From Pseudo-nitzschia pungens (Eukaryota > Bacillariophyta > Bacillariophyceae > Bacillariales > Bacillariaceae): 64,000 nt of DNA. Position 1 is the first letter of the stretch, and each line of letters begins with the position of its first letter. The notes beneath the pieces were generated by a model that was not told the DNA's origin, ran no database searches, and saw only the letters and a program-made list of their open reading frames with translations. Of this stretch, positions 54,590-64,000 are shown piece by piece. The stretch spans positions 992,001-1,056,000 of the forward strand of contig CM074766.1 in assembly GCA_037355855.1 (NCBI GenBank), written 5' to 3'. The position numbers were made by a program, and so were the translations under genes.

Positions 54590-55290
54590 GGCGCCAAGCA
54601 TTGATTATTGCAAGCCGATGCCTTGTTGAACATCAAATCCATAGCTATGACTCGAGAAACGTTCCATTCGTTGCTGGGATTGTTGGAAACTCTAGCGCCA
54701 CCAAGATTCCCTCGCACATCAGCAACTCTCGGATGCGTCCCATTCATGGACGGGCCGGTTGAAAGCAGATGCAGCAATAAGATAGGAATGTCCGTCCTCA
54801 TGCGTTTCCAGATTCGATACGTCCCACATCCCACCGATGTCGGAAACCTGGAACACGTTCCATTGATTGATGGGCTGGTGGAAGGCAGACGCGTCCGTGA
54901 GCAACTAATGCCATGTCAGGAAACTCGAGGACCGAATGCGTTCGTTGAAGGCGTAATTGACCGACCTGTGACGACAAAGACGTTGTGCGCATGGAAGAAA
55001 CTCGAGAAACGTCCCACGTATTGAGGTGCTGGTTGAAAGTGATGGACCCAAACAGTTTTTCCATGGAAATAACTGTGGAAAATGTTCCAATCATTGAGTT
55101 GCTGGTGGTTGAAATCGTTTGCGCCATCAAACATTTTCATTCATGTATTGCAGTATACAACTCGAGAACTTTACCACTCATTCAGCGGCTGGTTGAAATC
55201 AGAACCATCATCCCAAACACAGAAGACATCGAAATATCTTGGGAGAGATCCCAGAAGTTCAAAGGTTTATTACAAGGATGAGGACCATCT
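54590..55290 (-). pseudogene. BspA-type (PF03382/DUF285) repeat protein relic
   Basis: Read on the minus strand, successive pieces in changing frames show the BspA repeat: NKPLNFWDLSQ, SDFNQPLNEW (followed by a stop), FDGANDFNHQQLNDWNI, GSITFNQHLNTWDVSRVSSM, ASAFHQPINQWNVFQVSDIGGMWDVSNLET, AASAFNRPVHEWDAS and SNEWNVSRVIAMDLMFNKAS. The normal unit is about 24-25 residues, MFxxAxxFNQPLxxWDVSxVTxM, forming a surface solenoid; diatoms and many bacteria have large families. At least two stops and several frame changes within 700 bases show decay, although the repeats remain easy to recognise. Borders are approximate. Confidence 0.75.
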
Positions 55291-56458
55291 CCCTTTGTAT
55301 GCGGAGAGAGAATAAGCAGTTGGTGGAACATCGTGTTGAAATGCTCGAGTCGTGTCGGCAACTTTGGAAGTGTTCCGGGAGTTCAATGGAACGTCCCCCC
55401 ACCATGGACAAACTTTACCAGAACTTCACCAAAAGTGCACAAAACTAGAACACTTCTGAAAGCAGATCCAAAGGCTTCAACGACGGGACGTGAGTGCTGC
55501 GCACAATCTGCTTTCTAATCCGTAATTTCTAGACCAATTTCGTAAAGATTGCCCCCCAAAGCAGCATTCCAGCTCGTTCGGGTGGACCACTTTACACCAC
55601 TTGTTCTCCAAAGTACCAAGAAGGTCTGGAGAAGCAGCAATACTAGTAGTGTGGTCCTCCATCATCATTATGTTAGTAGCAGTAGTAGTAGTTGTTGTTG
55701 TAGTACCTGCTGCATTGCGTTCAGGAGGTGTAGTAGAAGTAGTACCCATAGGGACAGATTTTTCCAACAAGCTAGTAGGAAAGCTGCGAATCAACCTGGA
55801 CAACCCAGCGATGTTTCAAGGACAGGGGGAGCTCTCCCGTTTGACAAAAGGGTCGTTGAAACCCAAGAACACTGCTGAATAAAAATAGCAAACAACAGCA
55901 ATAATAAAAACAACAACAAGAATAATGCAGGAAATGGGAAAACTTACTAATCATATGATGATGATGGCAATGATGCTCCTACTACTAGCTTCTTGTATCC
56001 ATATGCTGGTTGATGGTGTTGCAACTGCTACAACTGCAGTCCAGGAGGTTAAAGCAACAAGCCCCACTTGAATAAATAATAGATATGATCAGGGGTATTT
56101 GTAGGAGCATATATCGTCAATAATTTTTGTTTGACGTTGAACAACCATTACTCAGCCCTCCATTAGAGGTGCCTATTATTGTAATAGCTACTTCGTACAT
56201 GCGATATGATCAAAAGGATCATCCCAACATTTCGCAGGCAATGAGCATCCAAAATACGACTAAGGTTACCAAGCTCATCACCACACTACCAGGTAGATAA
56301 AGAAAGACTCACCAGCAAAGAGAACAAAAAATAGTTTCGTCAGAGCGAAACAGGAGTAAGGCTTACTACTGCATCATAGTAACAAGCAGTCGTGCAATAA
56401 CCGAAACAGGAATGCAACTCCCCCATCAAACGATGCACAATCGGCAAACAAACAAGCG
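55291..56458. other. Intergenic, microsatellite
   Basis: A TAG/TTG trinucleotide tract lies at about 55671-55745. TACTACTAGCTTC and AGTAAGGCTTACTACTG words occur at 55978 and 56354. No gene supported; the left part may hold more of the decayed BspA gene. Confidence 0.4.
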
Positions 56459-58324
56459 ATGAGTCAAAATTCCAACGAAACGAACGATGCTGATCCTTCG
56501 GGTCTCCATTTGGATTGCGATCCATCGGACTTGCATGGAGTATTCACCGAGATCGACAAACCGGAGGTCGATCTTCGCGCAGTCGTCGAAGAGATAGACA
56601 AATTGCCGCACTTCATCGTATTTTGCTTGATGAAATTCTTGGCGCACCCTGACGATTCCCGACGTCATGTCACCAAGTTGCTTCAAGAGGAGACCGTAGT
56701 CCAATGTGCAATGTCGAAGAGTGGCATGGCCTTGCGATTTGCACCCGACGAAATGAAAAACAATGAGCGGGTAGTGATGGAAGCCGTAAGAGAGAATGGG
56801 CATGCCTTGAAATTTGCATCAGACAAACTCAAGAACAACGTGAAGGTGGTGATTACCGCTGTCGCAAAGCATGGCAATGCCCTGGAACACGCCTCCAACG
56901 AAATGAAGAACAATGAGCTGGTAGTGATGATTGCCTCGGGACAGGATATTGATGCCTGGCGTTCCGCGCTCCGGGCGACCAAGAGTTGTAGTGACTATGC
57001 TGACTTTTTGTGGCCCTCGAATCCGCGAAATGGTGAGGCCCTGCGACATGCATCGGACGAAATGAAGAAAAATGAGCGCGTAGTGATATTTGCGGCATCG
57101 CAGAACGGCCATGCCTTGCAACACGCATCCAACGAATTGAAGAACAACAAGCGCGTGGTCATGGCTGCGGTAACAAAGTTTGGTCATGCCTTACAACATG
57201 CCTCCGAGGAGCTTAGGAACAACCCAGAGATCGTATTCGCTGCAGTAACCCGATTTGGCGCTGGCTTACTATACGCATCAAGTGACATGCAAAACAATGA
57301 GCAGATCGTGCTCGCTGCTGTAAACTATTCTGGCAATGCCTTGTCATATGCATCTCATGACATGAAAAGCAATGAGCAGGTCGTGCTTGCTGCGGTAATG
57401 CATACTGGCTGTGCTTTACAACATGCATCCGACGAGTTACAAATGAATAAGAAGGTTGTGATGGCTGCAGTGACACAGAATGGCCATGCATTGCGACTCG
57501 CACCCGATAAATGGAAGAACGACAAAGAGATTGTGATGGCTGCAATTGCGGAGAATAGCCATGCCTTGCAGCATGCGTCCGATGAGCTGAGGAATAACGA
57601 AGAGGTTGTGTTGACCGCTGTGACGCAGGATGGAAAGGCCCTAGAATATGCATCCAGTCAAATGAGCAACAAACAAGAGGTCGTGATGGCTGCAGTCACA
57701 AAGCATGGCTTTGCCTTTAGACACGCATCCCGCGAAATGAAGAACAACGAGCGAGTGGTTCTTGCTGCAGTTACACAGAATGGCTCTGTCTTGAAATGTA
57801 CATCTCTCGCAATGAGGAACAACGAGCGAGTTGTTCTTGCTGCAGTCAAAAGCGATGGCTTTGCCCTGAAATTTGCGTCCGACCAACTGAAGAACAATAG
57901 GGTGGTGGTGATGGCGGCGGTTCAAAAGAAGGTCGACGTTTATAAAATGAATGGACGTCGTTACAATGTCCTTGAGTTTGCATCGGATAAATTAAAAAAC
58001 AGCGAGGAGGTGGTGATGCACGCTGTGAAACACGACGGCAATGCCCTGGAACACGCCTCCGACGAATTGAAGAACAACAGAGAGATCGTAGTAGCGGCAG
58101 TCGCAGAAGCAGCAATGTCCTATCGACACGCATCGAACCAACTCAAGAAACATGAGTGGGACATTGGTTTGTACGCACTGAAACGGGATCCCTCTGTCTC
58201 TAGGTTTCTCTTTGGCGAATGGATCGTGACTGCCATGACGCAGATGGCAGCAGTCACGCACGATGGATTCCACGAGGGGAAAGGTGGACACCAACCATTG
58301 GTGTCGACGAACGGAACGAAATGA
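56459..58324 (+). CDS. DUF4116 repeat protein
   Basis: Intron-less frame, ATG 56459, 621 residues. After a unique acidic N-terminus of about 80 residues it consists of roughly 18 units of 24-25 residues with consensus NGxALxxASxELKNNxxVVMAAV, the DUF4116 repeat; for example NGHALQHASNELKNNKRVVMAAV near residue 215. One unit near residue 160-180 is replaced by a degenerate stretch (AWRSALRATKSCSDYADFLWPS), and one near residue 490 has an insertion. The repeat probably forms an alpha-helical solenoid, as spacing and hydrophobic pattern suggest. No signal peptide or membrane segment. DUF4116 arrays occur in protists and some giant viruses; function is unknown. Several neighbouring units are similar enough to suggest duplication within the gene. 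Confidence 0.88.
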   Translation: MSQNSNETNDADPSGLHLDCDPSDLHGVFTEIDKPEVDLRAVVEEIDKLPHFIVFCLMKFLAHPDDSRRHVTKLLQEETVVQCAMSKSGMALRFAPDEMKNNERVVMEAVRENGHALKFASDKLKNNVKVVITAVAKHGNALEHASNEMKNNELVVMIASGQDIDAWRSALRATKSCSDYADFLWPSNPRNGEALRHASDEMKKNERVVIFAASQNGHALQHASNELKNNKRVVMAAVTKFGHALQHASEELRNNPEIVFAAVTRFGAGLLYASSDMQNNEQIVLAAVNYSGNALSYASHDMKSNEQVVLAAVMHTGCALQHASDELQMNKKVVMAAVTQNGHALRLAPDKWKNDKEIVMAAIAENSHALQHASDELRNNEEVVLTAVTQDGKALEYASSQMSNKQEVVMAAVTKHGFAFRHASREMKNNERVVLAAVTQNGSVLKCTSLAMRNNERVVLAAVKSDGFALKFASDQLKNNRVVVMAAVQKKVDVYKMNGRRYNVLEFASDKLKNSEEVVMHAVKHDGNALEHASDELKNNREIVVAAVAEAAMSYRHASNQLKKHEWDIGLYALKRDPSVSRFLFGEWIVTAMTQMAAVTHDGFHEGKGGHQPLVSTNGTK

Positions 58325-60545
58325 GGACGTCCCGTACCGACCAGGCGAGGCGAACTCTCTACTCAGGCGGTTTAGCGCTCTAACGGCAGCCATGAATCCA
58401 GCAGCAGCAAAAGCAACGAATATACAAGAATGACGAATCCACAGTACCAGTGTGGGGGGTCTACGTCAACCTAGCGCTGTGAACCAATCGCGGGCAAGAC
58501 TTCGTCCCAGATGGGGAAGAGAAAGAATTAGAGATACGAGACAAAGGTTGTTTCACTCGTTGCAAATCTTTCGAACCGAGCAGCTCGGAGATCGAACCGA
58601 GCAGATGTAGCCCTTTCGCTTTTCGTTGGAAGATTCCCAATGAATACCATCCAAATGTGACAACGAATCCAACATCCACTTCATCGCCCAAAGCATCGCT
58701 GAATCCGACATCCGCTCTGCCGTAGCATGGAATCTGAGAGCGGGAAAACCAGCACCAATCCACTACAATTTCAAATTCAACAGCGGCAAATCTAGTATTG
58801 AATACAGGAGCGTCAACAGAATCCAACAGCACCGAGTCAAATCTATTCCCCGCAACGGATCCGGCAACAATTCGAGCGACGAATCCATTTTTCGAATCCA
58901 GCTCCGAGACGAGCATGCCATCCAGCATCGAATCCTGAGAGTAAAAATTTAAAAAACCAATCAAAGAAGTTGGTATCAGCTTTATCACAAGATGTTTCCT
59001 CGTCGGAGATCCGACGTATTACTCTGTTGCTTTGCACAGCGAATCAATGGATCTTCGGAACGAATCCAGTCCCTCTAAGCAGAATTCACTCAACCAATTT
59101 TCTAGTGGAGTTTTTTACATGGAAATCTGTTGCATGTTTGTAGGTTCTGGAACTCCACATAAAACCTAACGAATCCATGATCCTTTATCTGGTGTCAACA
59201 GACCCTGTACTCCAACATGTTTCCTTTTCCGACCAACTGAGCAGTTGTTGGCTAAATCAATCGTATCTCTGTTGGCACACTACCATAAAATAATTGAACA
59301 TATAAGACACGAATATGAGATATGCATTGACTTGCACCACAATATGTGCTAACAAGAATGCTGAGGAGTACTACAACTACCACTAGCTATAGTAGCTCTG
59401 CTTCAGTTAATAGTGCTGACAAGAACAACCAATAGTGCTGACAAGAACAACCTCCTTACAACAACTGGCGGCATGATCATGCCGAATTGCGCGATTGCTG
59501 TTCCATCCAGATGTTTGATTTTTGAGTTCACGCTTCTTTGGCTTGAATGATTGGTATTGTATACTCACCGTGTCAAGAGATTTTGAATTTACACTGCCCT
59601 TAATGCTGTCTGCTGTCTCACCAACTTTTTCGAGGTACTTTCTTCTTCTTGTTTATCTGCTGCTGGTGGTGCACAGGAGATTCTTCTTGACCCTTTCTCT
59701 TTGGTAGCTGCTGCAACTACATCAATCCGTACTAGTGGTAGCATTTTTTGATACTTCCTGATTCATATGACTTGACAATTTGCTCACACCAGCACTCAGT
59801 TCACTTGGTCTACTCCAACTTATTACGGTATTCCTTCATCAGATGATGGCTTTCAGTGCCATTAGATTCGTTACGTAGTACGGTAAGACTTAAGGCTTAT
59901 GGATGACTCAGGATACAAGAATGACAGAAAACAGAAAACATGATACAGTATTGGCGATGTGCGTTGATAGACCACGTACGAGCACGACGTTACTCGTTCT
60001 TCGACGACCAGAAGAAAATACTTGTAATGTATTGAAGGGACGGATTGCTTGAAAACAGAATACACGTAGCTAATTTTAAAATGTGACTTCCAAGTTCATC
60101 CAAGGTAACTTTATTGGTACAGGATGTAGAGGTAAGGTATCTTTGTCATGGAACGGGCATCCTCACGTGAATGGCCAAGTTCAATTATTGGGCAATTGTA
60201 ATGAATATGTGCATTAGTTGGGAAGTGTTCCATTAATTGTTTGTTTCATTATTTTGTTGGCCTCGCACGTCAAACGTCAAAGCTGAGTCAGTCACATTTT
60301 TTGCAACGCAAATTGGGTATTACGAAGTACATTTACCTGTACGTACCGTACGAGTACGTAATTTTGGCTTTTGATTATCCTGACAACGAAGTGAAAAGCA
60401 TCATACACGGAACTTTATGGTCACACAGTAATCGGCATTAATCAGTGGTTGTGTTGCCGAACGAACAGGTCCACCGGTGTGAGGATAACCTTGCCAACAC
60501 GATAGCGCCCCAACAGTCCATAGTCAAAACATACTCGAATCAACC
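58325..60545. other. 2.2-kb region without supported gene
   Basis: A minus-strand frame of 175 codons (58461-58988) has a fairly natural composition (SELDSKNGFVARIVAGSVAG, FNTRFAAVEFEIVVDW) but no ATG context or family resemblance that would support it; the plus strand there repeats GAATCC-type words, so it may be a decayed repeat. A 22-bp direct duplication (AATAGTGCTGACAAGAACAA) lies at about 59418 and 59434. Word patches: 59874-59900 and 60320-60360 (GTACGTACCGTACGAGTACG). Confidence 0.4.
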
Positions 60546-61381
60546 ATGTTGTCACCCGCCATTACCGCCGCGGCAGCGTCAGCCATCAGTTTGCATCCCG
60601 GAGTGCTTTCGTACAACTTTCTCCAGTTGCTGGGCATCGGCGCCATCCACAAGAACGAGATCGAGAAGCCCATGCCCTACAGCAAGTTCGCTTCGGAGGG
60701 TGCGAGTGCATCGACGGCAACGACCGCCGCTGCGAAACCAATGGTGTCGTCCCGGAACGGAATGCTTCTGATCTACGGCCCGGCCACCATCGTGGCGTTT
60801 GGCCTTCAGATTGTGATCCCCCACCTGGTGAACTCAATCGTGCCGACCGCAGCCGGATGGATGGTCCTGGCACACTTTTTGAAGCGGGAAGCCGAGGTCC
60901 TCTTCCTCCACAAGTACTCGGGTAAAACCGACCTGGCCGCCGCCCAATTGATCGCGGTGTCGTACGGCCTGACTGCGCTGATGATTTGCCTTACCACCGA
61001 TCCTGCTTTGTCGACGTTTGGGAACGCCACCACGAAGCTGGGAGGACTCTTGTTTGCGACGGGATCTCTGGGGAACTTTTACCACCACTATCTGCTGTCG
61101 TTGCTACGATCCGATTCGTCGTCCGAAGGTGTCAAAAAGTACTCCGCACCGAGGGGAGGTCTGTTTAGATATGTTCGCCACACCGCACTACTTCTTCGAG
61201 CTGATTGCCTGGTTGGGTATTGCTTTGGCTTCCCAACAACTCACAGGCCTTTCTCAACCTCGTGTCGATGACGTGCTACCTAACCGCACGATCGTACAAT
61301 CAGAATCAGTGGAACAAGAAAAAATTCGACGAGAAAGACTGGCCGTCGTCGAGGAAAAACTTGGTTCCCTTCCTGTACTAA
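60546..61381 (+). CDS. Steroid 5-alpha-reductase family protein (two +1 steps in frame)
   Basis: ATG 60546. The product is 277 residues when one extra base is skipped at about 61176 and another at about 61246. Frame 0 gives several membrane helices (GMLLIYGPATIVAFGLQIVIP, GWMVLAHFLKREAEVLFLHKYSG, LGGLLFATGSLGNFYHHYLL) and KYSAPRGGLFRYV. The next frame continues ATPHYFFELIAWLGIALAS, and the third gives FLNLVSMTCYLTARSYNQ, then FDEKDWPSSRKNLVPFLY and a stop. Together these are the C-terminal signature of the family, P-x-G-x-LF-x2-V...PHY-x-EI...R...K-x-F-x-E..P..R-x-L-I/V-PF-L/F. Members reduce a C=C bond next to a carbonyl in steroids, polyprenols or long-chain enoyl-CoA, using NADPH in the ER membrane. 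Without the two skips the protein would stop at 61271 without its end. Confidence 0.82.
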
Positions 61382-61620
61382 ACCGGGAGCAGAAGGAATT
61401 GTTGGGGTGAAACATTACCAAAAACTATCTGTTATCCGATACATTGTACACTAATAAAGGCACCGTTAATCTGCTTCCATTAGCAATGCAACACTGAATT
61501 TTTATGGTGGTATTCTACATTCGTACAAATTGCCTTCCCTCCGGACGGCCGCAGACCGAACCACGAGGCTTTTTGCTCTACTTCTATTATTTCGTTTCGA
61601 TCCGTATCATTCGTATCCAA

Positions 61621-62841
61621 TCAATTTCCTAATCCACCCAGCGTTTGCACCGCCTTTTCGGTCTTCTTCTTGTACTCCTCGGCCTTTACCGGGTCCGCGG
61701 GAACCCCGTCGTCACCGTTCGCATACATGACGGCCAGGTTGAAGCAGCTGGGTGCGTGGGCGCCCGTTCGGCAAGCGGATTGCAAGAGCCGCTCCGCGCG
61801 CTTGGGATCCCGCGGGATGTACTCAAAGTCCTCGTCGGCGTTGGCCGATCGGTCCTCCTCGTTGCTCCGCTGCTGTATGGGGGCCTCTCCCCGCAGCTCC
61901 TGCGGGGTGGCGTTCTTAGCCTGCTTGTTGATCTTGTCACCCCGCAGCAGCATCGTGGCGAGCGTGAAGCAAGACACCGAGTCGCCGAGGTCGCAAACGC
62001 CCTGGTACAGATCCATCGCCTTGAACGGATCGTACGGGATGCCCTTGCCGAGCGCGCCGGGGGGACTCAGGAGCATCTTGGCCTGGATGTGACACGCCCC
62101 TGTCGAAACGATGCATCGATTCCCATACCCGATCCGGTGATCGACAGCCACAAGCACAGGCACATGCACATTCTAAAGTGTGAGACCCAGAAAGCCGAAA
62201 TGGCTTGCTCGACATTTTTCACTCCGTCATTCTAGATCGGGTCCAACCATCTATCTACCTGAAATATAACATACGCCATCTATTCTACCAAATACCAAAC
62301 AACGACCATCGTGCTCACCTCCGTGACCCGCACGACAAGCACGATCGAACACATCGTAGGCCCGTTTTCGATCGACGGGAACACCCCCCTTCCCCGTCAT
62401 GAGCATCTTTGCCAGGTTGAAACACGCCGGTGGATAGGCCTTGGTTCCGTCCACCTCCTTTCCGTTTGGCGATTTGTCCGCCAGCGGCCGGAAGCAGGTG
62501 TTTTCAAAGAGTTTGAAGGCCTCCAGGTGCTTCCGTTCGAACATGCTCAGGAATTCGGCAGTTGCAAAACAGGCGACCATCGGGCCCTTGCCGTTGTTGC
62601 AGGCATCCTTGTAGTCGTCGACTTGTTGCTGGGATTCTTCGTCGATGATGGACGGCAGTTCCGCCTGCAACTTGTCGATGTGGTCGTATTCGTGGCCCGA
62701 TGGAGTGGGGAAGATGGGCATTTCCTTTTTGCCACTCCCGGAATTGTTCCCGTCGCCGTCGCCGACCTCGGTCGAAAAGGTCTTTTCGCCTGTTCTGTTG
62801 GACTCCGTGGTCGGTATCGGATGCGATTGATTGGTCCCCAT
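61621..62841 (-). CDS. Cys-rich Sel1-repeat protein
   Basis: Exon 1 62841-62319 and exon 2 62099-61621; the intron (62318-62100, GTGAGC...CGACAG, phase 1) joins ACRAGHGG to ACHIQAKML. Product 333 residues from ATG 62841. The start MGTNQS fits the N-myristoylation pattern Met-Gly-x3-Ser. After a disordered, acidic N-terminus come four or five Sel1-type helical hairpins, recognised by paired motifs: VACFATAEFLS...AFKLFENTCF, PPACFNLAKMLMTGKGGVPVDRKRAYDVFDRACRAG, ACHIQAKMLLSPPGALGKGIPYDPFKAMDLYQGVCDLG, and APSCFNLAVMYANGDDGVPADPVKAEEYKKK. Cysteines open each unit and recur 25-30 residues later, as in COA7/Hcp-like Sel1 proteins that act in complex assembly in the mitochondrial intermembrane space. 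That resemblance is general; a COA7 role is only one option. Confidence 0.82.
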
Positions 62842-63881
62842 GCTGTCGGCGTTGTGAAAGTCTTTCTCGTTCTGTGTCACTATCAATCGGTTGCGTGTGG
62901 TTTTCCTTGTTGTCGCCTACGCACTGTCTGGTCTTGTTTTCTCACGAACATCCCACGCGAACTGAGCCTGCCGTACCGGTAATGGTGAACAGGAACGAGG
63001 AATGATCGTCGTTCGATCATCGATGATTCATTTGTGATTTTGAATGCGTCAACATGAACAAGTTTGTGTTCGAAGTTTCGGTCGTCGGCGGCAGTCGGAT
63101 TGAATCGACTCAGTCAAATCGAATATAGTATAGAGTAGGAAGTATCAGAGTATTAGAATATCCTATTGATCATACGATACGTAACATGGAACCTCTGCGG
63201 GAACACGTGGAACAAACTGCTCCTTGTGTACCTTGAAGTTGTTTTCGGAGCTCGGGGAGGGCGCGCGATTTATTGCGGTTTTCGATCTACCGCGCGAAGG
63301 AAAGGGTTCGTCCTTCGGATTCTGCTGCGCTGCTGCTGCTGCTGCTCCAAGATAGAACTTCTACGAGTAGCAGTTTGTAGTACGGTAAGGAATACCTGTA
63401 GCTAGAATCCGTGAGGTTAGTTCGTAAAAGAGCAGTTCTTCTTCTCTGTCGGTCGTAAGGTTTCCCGTACGTATAATTAAGTACGGGCAGCGCAGGTACT
63501 GGTACGGGTTTTTGTGTCTGCCAACTAACTACCGATGGCGAAGTACGTTATGTCGTGCGAGGATACGAGTATGTGAAGGAAAATGGCTTGTTGAACTGTG
63601 GTGAAGGTTGAATCCTGAACAAAGCGACAACAAAATTCTTTGCCGCAATCTCTGAAACCTAACAGCTGCCCTTGCTTGTCGCCACCGCAACGGCAACACC
63701 ACCCAAACTTTTGCATTGCATCCACCCCGGACTGTCACTCCTACCCATAGTCCAGTTGCTAGCTTTCTACACGGACCGAACTCGACCAAACGATTCATTC
63801 GCCCCACCCCGACTGAGATTGTTATCGCCCAAACCGAGTGCCAGAAATCCTATTCAGTTCAACACAAGAGAAATAGTAGCG
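62842..63881. other. 1-kb intergenic region between divergent genes
   Basis: Word patches at 63360-63410 (GTAGTACGGTAAGG, AATACCTGTAG) and 63455-63510 (GTAAGGTTTCCCGTACG, TACTGGTACGGG). CTGCTGCTGCTGCTG at about 63330. Presumably two promoters; no gene supported. Confidence 0.4.
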
Positions 63882-64000
63882 ATGAAATACCAATCCGCAA
63901 TCACTAGTTTGGCCGCCGTTGTCTTGGCGTCTTCGTCCAATTTGGAGAGCGCTTCCGCCTTTGTCCCCGCATCGAATACCGCACGAGTGGTGAAGGGCAC
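63882..64000 (+). CDS. N-terminus of a plastid-targeted precursor (partial, runs off window)
   Basis: ATG 63882 opens a frame that continues to the window end (39 codons). It reads as a signal peptide (MKYQSAITSLAAVVLASSS) followed by LESASAFVPASNTARVVKG. Ala-Ser-Ala-Phe-Val-Pro is the ASAFAP-type cleavage motif of diatom bipartite plastid targeting sequences, with Phe at +1, and the stretch after it is Ser/Arg-rich without acids, as expected for a transit peptide. The passenger protein is not visible. Confidence 0.8.
   Translation, partial: MKYQSAITSLAAVVLASSSNLESASAFVPASNTARVVKG

Noticed and set aside
58461..58988. 175-codon minus-strand frame
   Set aside because: Composition is fairly natural but there is no recognisable family and the plus strand shows repeated GAATCC words, so it is mentioned only in the intergenic entry.
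1..64000. Retrotransposons or DNA transposons
   Set aside because: No reverse transcriptase, integrase or transposase motif, and no long terminal repeats, were seen in any frame.

Overview
The window looks like nuclear DNA from a diatom, most likely a pennate one. Genes lie on both strands without operons. Some have GT-AG introns of about 220-390 nt, and there is one intron-less nuclear-type tRNA-Ala. Several families are typical of diatoms: two proteins with DUF6824 domains (one with an N-terminal CRAL-TRIO-like region), a bZIP factor, a DUF4116 repeat protein and a relic of a BspA-type repeat protein. The last 119 bases encode a precursor that starts with a signal peptide and an ASAF-VP motif, the import signature of secondary plastids. 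The organism assignment is inference from these families; no marker gene is present.

Layout. 0.4-6.3 kb: CRAL-TRIO/DUF6824 protein (+), ESCRT-III CHMP2/Vps2-like subunit (-), 6-phosphogluconolactonase (+). 6.9 kb: tRNA-Ala(AGC). 8.5-11 kb: bZIP factor with a long Gln/Val/Pro-rich tail. 11.4-19.5 kb: ABM-fold monooxygenase, YqgF/RuvX-like protein, saccharopine-dehydrogenase-like oxidoreductase and a small unknown, all on the minus strand. 20-38.3 kb: a run of long, mostly disordered proteins of unknown function, interrupted by the wreck of a nicotinamidase gene. 40.2-44.1 kb: a two-domain DUF6824 protein and a tiny membrane protein. 45-47.4 kb: a 31-bp satellite and a PEP-mutase/isocitrate-lyase family enzyme. 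47.4-49.1 kb: a gene-free block with related GGGGAC/GTCCCC hairpins. 49.7-53 kb: a Cys-rich surface protein (-) and a divergent SDR (+). 54.6-58.3 kb: BspA relic (-) and DUF4116 protein (+). 60.5-64 kb: steroid 5-alpha-reductase family enzyme (+), Sel1-repeat protein (-) and the plastid precursor (+). There is no sign of coordinated pathways; the gene order looks ordinary and eukaryotic.

Two patterns run through the window. First, four to five otherwise healthy genes can only be read through if single extra bases, often in homopolymers, are skipped, and in every such case the shift is in the same direction. Second, the intergenic DNA repeatedly uses a small vocabulary of near-palindromic words (GTAAGGTTAC, TACCGGTA, GTACGTAC, ACTAGTA). 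Coordinates given for introns and frame changes were worked out by hand from reading frames and GT-AG sites.
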